A stretch of 17,402 nt of DNA from Oligoflexus sp. (GTDB taxonomy: Bacteria; Bdellovibrionota_B; Oligoflexia; Oligoflexales; Oligoflexaceae): contig JASLCY010000567.1 in NCBI GenBank assembly GCA_030151925.1, positions 1 through 17,402 of the forward strand, read 5' to 3'. Shown here piece after piece: positions 1 through 7,591 of the stretch. The notes under the pieces were generated by a model, which saw only the letters and a program-made list of their open reading frames with translations, made no database searches and was not told where the DNA came from. A program made the position numbers and the translations under genes. Within the stretch, counting starts at the first letter, position 1; every line of letters begins with the position of its first letter.

Positions 1-618
1 TCCTCTATGGGGCTTTATGCAGCCTTTGAATTCCGCGACGTGCCTGTCGTCGGTTACTTCGGCATCGGCTTCCTCCTGCTCATGCTGATCGGCGTGTTCG
101 CGGCGGAAACGGTGGATCTGTCCTTCGGTTATGCGGCAGGCCTGGTCATCAGCCTCGCCTATGCGGTGTTCCCTTTCATCGCGGTTGAATCGCTCCATCA
201 GAAGAGCAACGACCCTCGCTACATCTTCCTCATCTGCGCTATCGTCTGGGCCGGCGACACAGGCGCTTATTTTGCAGGCCGTTCTCTCGGCAAACATAAG
301 CTGGCGCCGCGCATGTCTCCCAACAAGACCTGGGAGGGCTCGGTCGGCGGGATCATCGCCTCGCTCATCGGCGGCTTAGCTATGAAAGCCTATTATGGCG
401 AAGGTTTGGTAGGATGGTTGCCTATCGTCCTCTGCTGCATATTCGGCGGGATCTTCGGCCAGCTTGGGGATTTGACGGAATCGACCTTCAAGCGTTTCTC
501 CGGCGTGAAGGACTCGGGCAAGATTTTTCCCGGGCACGGTGGATTTCTCGACAGGGTTGACGGCTTGCTTTTTGCTGCCCCTGCGATATGGTTAATATTG
601 GTTCAGTTTGGCAGTTAA
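1..618 (+). CDS. cdsA: Phosphatidate cytidylyltransferase, C-terminal part (5' end outside the window)
   Basis: This inner-membrane enzyme makes CDP-diacylglycerol from phosphatidic acid and CTP, the precursor of all phospholipids. The visible part is about 205 residues, nearly all hydrophobic membrane segments. It ends with the full CdsA family signature: S-T-F-K-R, then K-D-S-G, then P-G-H-G-G-F-L-D-R-V-D (about positions 478-560). The frame is open from the first base, and the ATG at position 7 lies inside the protein, so the true start is upstream. The stop is 18 bases before rseP, which fits one transcript. pssA, which uses the CDP-diacylglycerol made here, lies three genes downstream. 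The identification is secure. Confidence 0.95.
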   Translation, partial: SSMGLYAAFEFRDVPVVGYFGIGFLLLMLIGVFAAETVDLSFGYAAGLVISLAYAVFPFIAVESLHQKSNDPRYIFLICAIVWAGDTGAYFAGRSLGKHKLAPRMSPNKTWEGSVGGIIASLIGGLAMKAYYGEGLVGWLPIVLCCIFGGIFGQLGDLTESTFKRFSGVKDSGKIFPGHGGFLDRVDGLLFAAPAIWLILVQFGS

Positions 619-636
619 AAACGGGAGACGCACGAC

Positions 637-2328
637 ATGGAATTCCTGGCTCATCCGATCGTAGCTGTGGTTCTCTTGCTTGGAATTCTCGTCTTTGTCC
701 ATGAGTCAGGCCACTTCATCGTCGGCAAACTCTGCGGCATCCCCGTGGAGATCTTCTCGATCGGCTTCGGTCCCGTGCTCTTCGGTTTCCAGCGCCGCGA
801 GACCCACTATCGCGTCTCCGCCATCCCCCTCGGCGGCTTCGTTAAATTCTATGGGACGGTGCCTTCCGAGGAAGTGCCGAGCTTCATCAAGGGCCGCGAA
901 TTCTTCCGCGCCTCGGTCCTGGGCCGCCTGGCGACGATCTTCGCCGGGCCTATCGCGAACATCCTGCTCGCCATCCTCGTCTTCGCCGGCATGGTGATGT
1001 ACGGCATCAAACAAGCCCCTGCGATGATCGGCGAACTCATCCCGAACAGCCCCGCGGAAAAAAGCGGCCTGATGTTCGGCGACAAGGTCGTGGCGATCAA
1101 CGGCGAGGACGTCGCGTCCTGGAAGGACCTGCAGCGCATCATCAGCGATTCGCCGGCTAAACAACTGCAGATCAAGATCAAGCGCGGCGACGCTTTCATC
1201 GAGAAATCGGTCGCGGCCGATTCGGTCGATGAAAAGGAATTGCCGGGCAAGAAAGGGCGGATCGGCATCTCGCCCTATATCGTGCCCTCGGTTTTCACCG
1301 TGGTGAATCCTCAGGGCTTCCTGGCGAAGGCGGGGATCGTGACCGGCGACCGTGCGGTGCGCGCCAATTACAAAGGCCAGGAGCACATCCTCCTCTTCTG
1401 GCGTCAGTGGACGCAGTTCCTCGCCGAAGTCGCCAAGGATCCGGCCGATCGCGGCTTCGATCTCTACGTGCAGAGCGCGAATCCCGAGAAAGACGAGGCC
1501 GCGCCTTCCCCCGCTCCCCAGCGCATGATCCATATCGATCTTCCGCGGGATTTCACCTTCGATGAGACGAAGCTCGCGGACGAGACGGGACTCGCGCAAA
1601 GCCAGCTCACGATCTTCAAGCTGCAGCCGGAAATGGGCGATGCCCTGAAACCCAACGACATGATCCTGGCTTTCAATGGCAAGCCCATCAAGACCCTGTT
1701 CGAGCTCAGCGAGCTCACCGCCGACAATCGCCAGGAGACGGTGACGATCGATGTGCTGCGCGACGCCCGCAAACTCACGCTGCAGGTCAAGCTCAAGCCG
1801 GTCGAGGTGCAAAAGCTCGAAGGCAAGGTTACGGTCTACGCCCTCGCCGCTGAATACTGGGGTACGTTCGTGCAGCCCGATCCCGTGGAGGAGCGTTTTA
1901 CCAATCCGTTCCAAGCCCTGGTCTACGGCGCGAAAGAAACGTTCGAGATGGTGAAGAGCATCGCCGGCGCCTTGATAGGCCTCTTCACCGGCGAGATGCC
2001 GCTCACCACGCTCGGCGGCCCGATCGCGATCGCTAAAGCCGCTTCGGACTCCGTGCGCATCGGGTGGCAGGCCTATATGAGCGCGCTCGCGATCATCAGC
2101 ATCAACCTCGCCCTCATCAATATGGTGCCGATTCCCATCCTCGACGGCGGGCAGATCGTGCTGATCGCCTCGGAAGCCGTCGTCCGGCGTCCCGTGCGCG
2201 AACGCACGATCGAGAATTATCAGAAAGTCGGCTTCGTCATGGTCCTCGCCTTGATCGTCATCGCCACCTACAACGACGTCGGTCGGTTCTGGGCTTCGAT
2301 GATGAAGGGCGTAGGCTCGATGTTTTAA
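637..2328 (+). CDS. rseP: RseP-type site-2 metalloprotease (M50 family) with an enlarged PDZ region
   Basis: This is an intramembrane zinc protease of the RseP/YaeL family, which cleaves membrane-anchored anti-sigma factors and leftover signal peptides. The zinc motif H22-E-S-G-H26 sits in the first membrane helix, and the second motif, in N-M-V-P-I-P-I-L-D-G-G, places the third zinc ligand near D503 in the C-terminal membrane region. One clear PDZ domain lies at about residues 125-200 and another at about 325-395. A stretch between them (about 215-320) holds a third PDZ-like piece. At 563 residues it is longer than the roughly 450 of E. coli RseP, and the extra length is in this periplasmic part. 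A GGGAGA ribosome site precedes the ATG. The cdsA-rseP order is widely conserved. The natural substrate cannot be read from this window. Confidence 0.95.
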   Translation: MEFLAHPIVAVVLLLGILVFVHESGHFIVGKLCGIPVEIFSIGFGPVLFGFQRRETHYRVSAIPLGGFVKFYGTVPSEEVPSFIKGREFFRASVLGRLATIFAGPIANILLAILVFAGMVMYGIKQAPAMIGELIPNSPAEKSGLMFGDKVVAINGEDVASWKDLQRIISDSPAKQLQIKIKRGDAFIEKSVAADSVDEKELPGKKGRIGISPYIVPSVFTVVNPQGFLAKAGIVTGDRAVRANYKGQEHILLFWRQWTQFLAEVAKDPADRGFDLYVQSANPEKDEAAPSPAPQRMIHIDLPRDFTFDETKLADETGLAQSQLTIFKLQPEMGDALKPNDMILAFNGKPIKTLFELSELTADNRQETVTIDVLRDARKLTLQVKLKPVEVQKLEGKVTVYALAAEYWGTFVQPDPVEERFTNPFQALVYGAKETFEMVKSIAGALIGLFTGEMPLTTLGGPIAIAKAASDSVRIGWQAYMSALAIISINLALINMVPIPILDGGQIVLIASEAVVRRPVRERTIENYQKVGFVMVLALIVIATYNDVGRFWASMMKGVGSMF

Positions 2329-2340
2329 AGGGGATGCGTC

Positions 2341-3078
2341 GTGACCAAAGAACAGAACATCCTGGTGATCGATACGAGTCTGCAAGGCGTGACGCTCGGC
2401 CTCGTTCGTCGTAACGGAGCTGCGGTAGAGCTGCTTCGCCACTACGGTTCGAGTCAACCGCAGGAAGCCGCCGCGAAGCTTCCGGCCCTGGCGTCCGACC
2501 TCCTGCATTCGGCCGGCCTGGGTTTTACGAACGTCGATCATCTGCTCGTCAGCCACGGTCCGGGCTCTTTCACCGGCATCAAGATCGGTTTGAGTTTCGC
2601 CTCGGGCTTCAAGAAAGCGGGAACGGCGACCAAGGTCTACTCGGTGAGCTCGTTCAAGGCGCTGACCCGCTACCTTCCCCACGAGACCTGCATCGCTTTG
2701 CCCGCAACGCAGACAGCGGGATACTTCGCGATAAAAACCGAGCTCGGCGTTCAGGTCGGCGTCATAGACATCGCGCTGGCGCAGGTATTCCAGCTTTATG
2801 ACGAAGGTCAGGAAAAGCTTGTGCCGTTCGATGCTAACTTATTGGAAAATATAACCTTATTAGGTCCATGGCCGAAGATACAGACGTGGCTGGAGAGCCG
2901 GACGATCGGCGTCAAGCACCTCGAACTCAAAGACCTGCATGAAGCCGTGGTCCTCGGTATGACCCAGGACTTCATTGCAAATTCGGGTGAGCTGAGCGAA
3001 GGTAGGCTGGAGCCCATCTATCTCAGAAAGTCGGCCCCAGAAGAGAAATTGGACCAGCAAGGTAAGGACGCGACATGA
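2341..3078 (+). CDS. tsaB: tRNA threonylcarbamoyladenosine biosynthesis protein TsaB
   Basis: TsaB is the non-catalytic partner of TsaD in the complex that adds threonylcarbamoyl to A37 of ANN-decoding tRNAs. The protein (245 aa, close to the usual 220-240) opens with the ASKHA-fold phosphate loop I-L-V-I-D-T-S and has the family hallmark H-G-P-G-S-F-T-G-I-K-I-G-L-S at about residues 75-90. It ends with the typical P-I-Y-L-R. The start is GTG at 2341, with AAAGGGG seven bases upstream. An ATG at 2334 is in the wrong frame. The gene follows rseP by 12 bases and overlaps pssA by four (ATGA), so translation is probably coupled. Base composition falls around 2825-2865, but the frame stays open. 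Confidence 0.93.
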   Translation: MTKEQNILVIDTSLQGVTLGLVRRNGAAVELLRHYGSSQPQEAAAKLPALASDLLHSAGLGFTNVDHLLVSHGPGSFTGIKIGLSFASGFKKAGTATKVYSVSSFKALTRYLPHETCIALPATQTAGYFAIKTELGVQVGVIDIALAQVFQLYDEGQEKLVPFDANLLENITLLGPWPKIQTWLESRTIGVKHLELKDLHEAVVLGMTQDFIANSGELSEGRLEPIYLRKSAPEEKLDQQGKDAT

Positions 3079-3908
3079 AAAGTATCGATACCACCAGACG
3101 GCGACTCGGCGGCGCGATTTATATCCTTCCGAACCTGATCACCACCGGCAACCTGTTCTTCGGTTTCTTCTCCATCGTGAAGAGCCTGCAGGGTGACTTC
3201 GCCTGGTCGTCTTTCGCGATCCTTCTCGCCGCGATCTTCGACGTCCTCGATGGGCGCGTCGCGCGTATGACCAAGAGCACGAGCGAGTTCGGCGTGCAGT
3301 ACGATTCCCTCTGCGACCTCGTGTCCTTCGGCCTGGCGCCGGCGCTGCTGATGTATCAGGCGGCCCTGCATGATGCCGGGCGTCTCGGCTGGATCATCTG
3401 TTTCATGTTCCTGGCCTGCGGCGCGCTTCGCCTCGCGCGTTTCAACGTGCAGAGCTCGATCGGCAAGGCTTCGGGCGATTTCACCGGACTGCCGATCCCA
3501 ATGGCGGCCGGCGTGATCGCGTGTTTCGCGGCGCTCTGGATGGATTTTGACAAGAAGACCAACGATCTGCCCGTACTGGTGTGGATTGAGAATATCCTCG
3601 GCGACCCGACGTTCCGCCTTTGGTTCTTCGCGATCGCGGGTTTCCTCCTGGCCATGGCCATGGTTACGAACGTTTCCTACCGTTCCCACAAGACACTTAA
3701 AATAACTGGCATTAAGCCATTTCGACTGTTAGTCTTAGGAGTTGCCGTCGTCGCCCTCGTCGCTACCCAGCCCCAACTCTTCGGGTTTCTCATATTCTTT
3801 GGTTACGCCATAAGCGGGCCTATCGAATGGTTGCTGGGATGGACTAAACTAGTGGATGAGGACGACATCTTTGAGGCGGACGCGGCCGGGAACAATATCG
3901 ATTCCTAA
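3075..3908 (+). CDS. pssA: CDP-diacylglycerol--serine O-phosphatidyltransferase
   Basis: This membrane enzyme joins serine to CDP-diacylglycerol to give phosphatidylserine, the precursor of phosphatidylethanolamine. The 277-residue protein carries the complete CDP-alcohol phosphotransferase motif: D56, D59-G60, A63-R64, G73, D77 and D81, which together bind two metal ions and the CDP group. The start N-L-I-T-T-G-N-L-F-F-G-F and the tail of membrane helices are typical of the PssA branch rather than PgsA. Its ATG overlaps the tsaB stop (ATGA). The C-terminal residues (E-D-D-I-F-E-A-D) are acidic and probably cytoplasmic. Within the same transcript, CdsA supplies its substrate. Confidence 0.92.
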   Translation: MKSIDTTRRRLGGAIYILPNLITTGNLFFGFFSIVKSLQGDFAWSSFAILLAAIFDVLDGRVARMTKSTSEFGVQYDSLCDLVSFGLAPALLMYQAALHDAGRLGWIICFMFLACGALRLARFNVQSSIGKASGDFTGLPIPMAAGVIACFAALWMDFDKKTNDLPVLVWIENILGDPTFRLWFFAIAGFLLAMAMVTNVSYRSHKTLKITGIKPFRLLVLGVAVVALVATQPQLFGFLIFFGYAISGPIEWLLGWTKLVDEDDIFEADAAGNNIDS

Positions 3909-3955
3909 GGGAGCCGTCCGCAGGACCGAGGCTAGACTTACGCGAAAGGCAAACC

Positions 3956-4846
3956 ATGATCTGTGGCTTGAGACCAAGGCTGTTCTCTGTATTGAGTGCA
4001 CTCACGCTCATGGCTCCCGCGGCACACGCCCAGGACGATCAGGAAGAACCTTCGCCCACGCCCGCTTCCGCAGCCCCGGTGCCGGCGGAAGTCCATGCCG
4101 TAGATCCGCAAAACACGCATCCCGAACTCAGCGATGATTACAAGACGCCCGAGCCGAGCCATGCGCCTTTTCCCGAGTCGCGCCGCAGGCCTTCGCACTT
4201 CCTGAGCTTCGGTCTCGGCAAGGTCGGCGATATCGGCAAGTACAATCATTACGACAAGCTCTATGGCCGCACGAATAAAACCGGCTTCTTCCATGCCGGC
4301 TACTTCCTCTACACCGCCGCGGTCCTCGATCTGGGCCTCAGCGGCCGCTTCGGTTATTACAGCGCCAAGGGCCATCCCCTCACGAGCCTCAACGGACAGA
4401 GCACGCCGGTGAACGGCGACCTCGGCGACGTGCAGACCGACAGCCGCCAATCGATCGAACTCACGCTGGTGCCGGTCGACATTCTCTTCAACCTGGCTTT
4501 CAGCCCTTTCCCCGTGAGTCGCCGCCTCGTGATCCAAGGCTGGATCGGGCCTGAATTCACCTTCGTGCAAGAGACCCTGAAACCGAACATCCCCAGCTCT
4601 TCGACCGTGCCCGCTAACAGCTCCTTGGTTTCCAAGGGTTGGGACCAGGGCATCGTCACGGGCGTCATGCTCTCTATCTCCATCAACGGTCTCGAAGCTC
4701 GTTCGGACTACGCACTCAAATCAATAGGAATTGATCGCACCTATATCGGTCCTTACTACGAGATCGTGAAGACCACGAACGACCATATGGGCAACTACGA
4801 TCGAAAAGAATATGGACTCAGCTTCATCTTCCAAGGCCTCCGCTAA
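3956..4846 (+). CDS. Putative outer-membrane beta-barrel protein, exported, unknown function
   Basis: I do not recognise a specific family. The 296-residue product starts with a signal peptide (basic R residues, hydrophobic L/F/V/A core, probable cleavage after A-H-A before QDDQEE). A proline- and acid-rich linker to about residue 80 follows, then alternating hydrophobic/polar strands rich in G, Y and F. The last strand (Y-G-L-S-F-I-F-Q-G-L-R) looks like the end of a membrane beta-barrel, although it ends in Arg rather than Phe. AAAGG lies six bases before the ATG. It starts 47 bases after pssA and its last 35 bases overlap truA in another frame. A porin-like or structural outer-membrane role is inference from composition only. 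Confidence 0.7.
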   Translation: MICGLRPRLFSVLSALTLMAPAAHAQDDQEEPSPTPASAAPVPAEVHAVDPQNTHPELSDDYKTPEPSHAPFPESRRRPSHFLSFGLGKVGDIGKYNHYDKLYGRTNKTGFFHAGYFLYTAAVLDLGLSGRFGYYSAKGHPLTSLNGQSTPVNGDLGDVQTDSRQSIELTLVPVDILFNLAFSPFPVSRRLVIQGWIGPEFTFVQETLKPNIPSSSTVPANSSLVSKGWDQGIVTGVMLSISINGLEARSDYALKSIGIDRTYIGPYYEIVKTTNDHMGNYDRKEYGLSFIFQGLR

Positions 4847-5675
4847 CGCGGACGCCTTCTTCACCTATCGCATCGATCTCAATTACATCGGCACGGGATT
4901 CCAGGGCTGGCAAAGCCAACCCGATGGGAACACCGTGCAGGACGCGATCGAGAAGGCCCTCGCGACCGTCCTCAGGGAGCCGGTCCGCATCGCGGGCGCC
5001 TCCCGCACGGACACCGGGGTGCATGCCGAGCATCAGGTCGCGACGTTCCGCTGCCCGCAAAAGGTCGATACGTTCCGCCTCTTCAGGTCGCTGCAGGCGC
5101 TGGTTCCGCAGGCCATAGGCATCCTATCGGTAACGGAGGCCCCGAACGATTTCCATCCCATCCTCGCCGCTCATGCCAAGCTCTATCGCTACCGGGTCTG
5201 GACCGGCCCCGGCACCAATGCCTTCGTAAAACCCTACTGCTGGACGCTCCCCTACTCGCTCGACAGCGCGGCGATCCGGGCGGCGATGCAGGAATTCAAG
5301 GGGCGGCACAACTTTCAGAGCTTCGCCGCCGTAGACGGCAGCGCGAAGACCTTCGAACGCACGATCCTCGATTTCCAGTTGGTCGAGAAGGGGGAAAGCC
5401 TCCTCGAGTTCTACGTGCTGGGCGAAGGTTTCCTCAAGCAGATGGTGCGCAACCTCATCGGCACCTTGGTGGAAGTCGGGACCGGCAAACGCGCGCCTGC
5501 CGATATGCGGACGATACTCGCGGCGCGCGACAGGCGAGCGGCGGGGATGACCGCGCCGGCCGCGGGGCTGAGCCTGGTCGAAATCCATTATGAACCCTGT
5601 CTTACCATCGCCTCACGTTTTCTGGCGCCCGGACGCGATCTGAGCTTTGTTTACCCTTCGGTTCGAACGCCTTAA
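4812..5675 (+). CDS. truA: tRNA pseudouridine synthase A
   Basis: TruA converts uridines 38-40 of the tRNA anticodon stem to pseudouridine. The 287-residue protein has the catalytic motif S-R-T-D67-T-G-V-H-A, with D67 the nucleophile. The N-terminal Y-I-G-T-G-F-Q-G-W-Q-S-Q is also diagnostic, as are the Y-R-Y-R-V segment and the late F-L-K-Q-M-V-R-N-L-I-G-T motif. The only usable start in this frame is the ATG at 4812, which lies inside the upstream outer-membrane gene (35-base overlap) and has a poor ribosome site. It adds a serine/alanine-rich tail of about 16 residues not needed by the family. The stop codon is part of the downstream terminator hairpin, so truA ends its transcript. Confidence 0.95.
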   Translation: MDSASSSKASANADAFFTYRIDLNYIGTGFQGWQSQPDGNTVQDAIEKALATVLREPVRIAGASRTDTGVHAEHQVATFRCPQKVDTFRLFRSLQALVPQAIGILSVTEAPNDFHPILAAHAKLYRYRVWTGPGTNAFVKPYCWTLPYSLDSAAIRAAMQEFKGRHNFQSFAAVDGSAKTFERTILDFQLVEKGESLLEFYVLGEGFLKQMVRNLIGTLVEVGTGKRAPADMRTILAARDRRAAGMTAPAAGLSLVEIHYEPCLTIASRFLAPGRDLSFVYPSVRTP

Positions 5676-5700
5676 GGGCAAGGCGTTGCCCTTATTTTGC
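5673..5700 (+). terminator. Rho-independent terminator after truA
   Basis: A perfect nine-base stem (TAAGGGCAA with TTGCCCTTA) and a GGCG loop span 5673-5694, followed by a short T-rich run (TTTTGC). The truA stop codon is part of the left arm. The T run is only moderate, so termination may be incomplete. The position between truA and the next promoter fits an operon boundary. Confidence 0.7.
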
Positions 5701-5729
5701 TGTTTATCCAGGGGGCCTCGGCATATAAT
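5701..5729 (+). promoter_or_regulatory. Probable sigma-70-type promoter for the TPR lipoprotein operon
   Basis: A perfect TATAAT lies at 5724-5729. No good -35 box is found at 17 bases (TGTTTA at 5701-5706 matches poorly), so an activator may help. The -10 box is bracketed by the inverted repeat GGCCTC (5714-5719) and GAGGCC (5733-5738), which could be an operator. The promoter follows directly after the terminator, and transcription would leave a leader of about 100 bases. Confidence 0.5.
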
Positions 5730-5732
5730 GAA

Positions 5733-5839
5733 GAGGCCAATGGTTTTGAGCCCCTCGCGGGCAGGAGCCCCGCTGCGGGGACTATAGCCGGATCATGCCT
5801 CAGGCGGATATGTCGCCTGGACGAAACGAAGGTGAACGT
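5733..5839 (+). other. Structured leader of the TPR lipoprotein transcript
   Basis: The leader contains a CCCCGC/GCGGGG hairpin (about 5768-5780, very tight loop) and a second hairpin, CAGGCG (5801-5806) with CGCCTG (5814-5819), loop GATATGT. The ribosome site GAAGGTGA (5828-5835) comes after the second stem and stays free. I compared it by eye with the c-di-GMP-I and cobalamin riboswitch patterns and found no match. It may be plain structured leader or a new cis-regulator. Confidence 0.35.
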
Positions 5840-6733
5840 ATGTGGTCGAAGCGTTATGTGTTGAGTACCCTTCTTATTTCTGCCTTCAGCTCTTCCTGCG
5901 CTCACCAGAATTCCGCGAAAAACGTCACGAAGGTCCCCGAGCCCGATAAAGTCGACAGCGACGTCCCTCAGGAGCTCTGGTCGCCCGAGCGTAAAAAATC
6001 GAATGCGTCATTTTACTATTTAGCCGGCGAACACGAGCTGATGGCACACAATGCCGAGAGCGCGGCGAAACTCTTCGATACGGCTTACACCCTGGAACCT
6101 AACGCCTTCGTCGCGGCGAAACTCGTGGAAGCCAAATCCATCCTCAACGTGGACGACGGCCTGCAGCTCGCGAAGAAGATGTCGCTGCTTTATCCGAAGA
6201 ACCCGGAAATCCAGTTGACCTTCGGGCGCCTCCTGGCGGCGAAGGGCGATTTGAAGGGCGCGGAAGGGTATTTGAAGAGAGCCGTGAAGCTACGCCCCGA
6301 GAACCTCGAGAGCAGCGTCCTCCTCATCCAGCTCCTGCAGGCGCAGAATCGCACGAAGGAAGCGATCGAGGTCACGAAGCAGATGGTGGAGCGCAACGGC
6401 GATTTCGTCGAGGGCTGGGCTCTGCTCTCCCGTCTCTACCTCGCCAACAACCAGCCGGCCCAGGCCGTGGTCGCGGCTCGCAAGGCTTACGACCTCAATA
6501 CCACCGATCCGGAGAAGATGCATTTGCTGGCCGTGAGCCTTCTGCTCGCCAAGCAGACGAAGGAGTCCCTCACCTACTTCGATCAGCTCCTGCGCCCTGA
6601 GAACTTCTCGGACGATACGATCGAGAAGATGGTGAAGTTCTACGACGACCTCGGCATGCCGAAGCATTACACCGAGACCTTCCAGAAGGCGGAAAAGGAA
6701 TACGGCAAGAAGAGCGATGGCTTGAGCTTCTAG
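5840..6733 (+). CDS. TPR-repeat lipoprotein, N-terminal portion ended by an in-frame TAG
   Basis: The start is the ATG at 5840, after GAAGGTGA. An upstream in-frame ATG at 5795 would add 15 residues lying over the leader hairpin and is unlikely. The first 20 residues form a lipoprotein-type signal (M-W-S-K-R, hydrophobic core, S-S-S-C20; position -3 is Ser, so the lipobox is weak). From about residue 55 there are consecutive tetratricopeptide repeats, helical hairpins used as protein-binding scaffolds, here probably periplasmic or at the outer membrane. The frame stops at TAG 6731-6733, but the same frame continues at once with ATG and further repeats to 7591. A single protein of 583 residues is the natural reading, so this is either half of a broken gene or a protein made short on purpose. 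Confidence 0.8.
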   Translation: MWSKRYVLSTLLISAFSSSCAHQNSAKNVTKVPEPDKVDSDVPQELWSPERKKSNASFYYLAGEHELMAHNAESAAKLFDTAYTLEPNAFVAAKLVEAKSILNVDDGLQLAKKMSLLYPKNPEIQLTFGRLLAAKGDLKGAEGYLKRAVKLRPENLESSVLLIQLLQAQNRTKEAIEVTKQMVERNGDFVEGWALLSRLYLANNQPAQAVVAARKAYDLNTTDPEKMHLLAVSLLLAKQTKESLTYFDQLLRPENFSDDTIEKMVKFYDDLGMPKHYTETFQKAEKEYGKKSDGLSF

Positions 6734-7591
6734 ATGGCCGTGCTCGAATGGGGCAAGAAGAACTTCCAGGATTCCTCGCAGATCCTCGAGGACCTCTCGA
6801 AGCGTTATCCGCAGAACGACAAACTCAAGTACCTCCTCGGCCTCACGCGCGAGAACAACGGTCAGATCGAAGACGCGCTCAAGATCTACCGCTCCTTCGA
6901 TGTGAACTCCGATCTTTATGCGGTCGTGCGCGTGCGTTCGTTCGAAGTCCTGAAAAAGTTGGGCCGCAACGACGAAGCGCTCCAGGTCGCGCGGGAAGCG
7001 ATCGACGCCAAGAGCGAGCAGTCTCCCATGTTCTACTCGCTGTCCTCGAACCTGCTGAGCTCCCTCGATCGCAACAACGAGGCGATCGCCCTGGTGGAAA
7101 AAGGCCTGGCGGATGATCCCGGCAACGTCGAGCTGCTCTTCCTCAAGGCGGTGTTCCTCGAGAAGACCAAGAAGATCGATGAATGCGTCGCCGTCCTGAA
7201 GGAGATCATCAAGAAAGACCCTAAGCACGCGGCCGCGCTCAACTACCTCGGCTACATGTATGCCGAGCGCAATATCCATCTCGACGAGGCGGAGAGCCTC
7301 ATCAAACGCGCGCTCGATGAGAAGCCCGAGAACGGCTACTACCTCGACTCGCTCGGCTGGGTCTATTACCAGCAGAAACGCTACAAAGAAGCTGTCGTGA
7401 CGCTGGAAAAGGCCTTCCAGCTCTCGAATAACGATCCGACGATAGCCGAGCACCTCGGTGATGCCTATGTCGCGGCGGGTGACGGGCAGAAGGCTCGCGC
7501 CGCTTACCAGATCACCCTGGAAAGCCTCAAGGACAAAAAAGACCTCGAACGCGTTAAGGCTAAATATGAAATGTCGAAGTCTGCAGACTAG
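6734..7591 (+). CDS. TPR-repeat protein, C-terminal portion, same frame as the upstream half
   Basis: This 285-residue half begins with the ATG directly after the TAG stop, without a signal peptide and without a clear ribosome site. Alone it would be cytoplasmic and probably orphaned. It contains about seven more TPRs, including N-Y-L-G-Y-M-Y-A-E-R, and Y-Y-L-D-S-L-G-W-V-Y-Y-Q-Q-K-R-Y-K-E-A, a pattern I associate with the C-terminus of deltaproteobacterial TPR lipoproteins. The first repeat straddles the stop: with TAG as position 6, alanine is at position 8 and proline at 32, and the next repeat begins exactly 34 residues on. Stop-start coupling (TAGATG) could yield a second polypeptide. Its last 26 bases overlap the next gene. 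Confidence 0.75.
   Translation: MAVLEWGKKNFQDSSQILEDLSKRYPQNDKLKYLLGLTRENNGQIEDALKIYRSFDVNSDLYAVVRVRSFEVLKKLGRNDEALQVAREAIDAKSEQSPMFYSLSSNLLSSLDRNNEAIALVEKGLADDPGNVELLFLKAVFLEKTKKIDECVAVLKEIIKKDPKHAAALNYLGYMYAERNIHLDEAESLIKRALDEKPENGYYLDSLGWVYYQQKRYKEAVVTLEKAFQLSNNDPTIAEHLGDAYVAAGDGQKARAAYQITLESLKDKKDLERVKAKYEMSKSAD

Noticed and set aside
706..2682. Long minus-strand open frame (658 codons) opposite rseP and tsaB
   Set aside because: It is rich in Arg, Asp, His and Glu, with no domain, no signal and no ribosome site. It is the expected shadow of GC-rich third positions of rseP, which has clear catalytic motifs.
5733..5839. c-di-GMP riboswitch in the TPR leader
   Set aside because: The conserved GEMM core elements are not visible; the stems do not fit the known layout.
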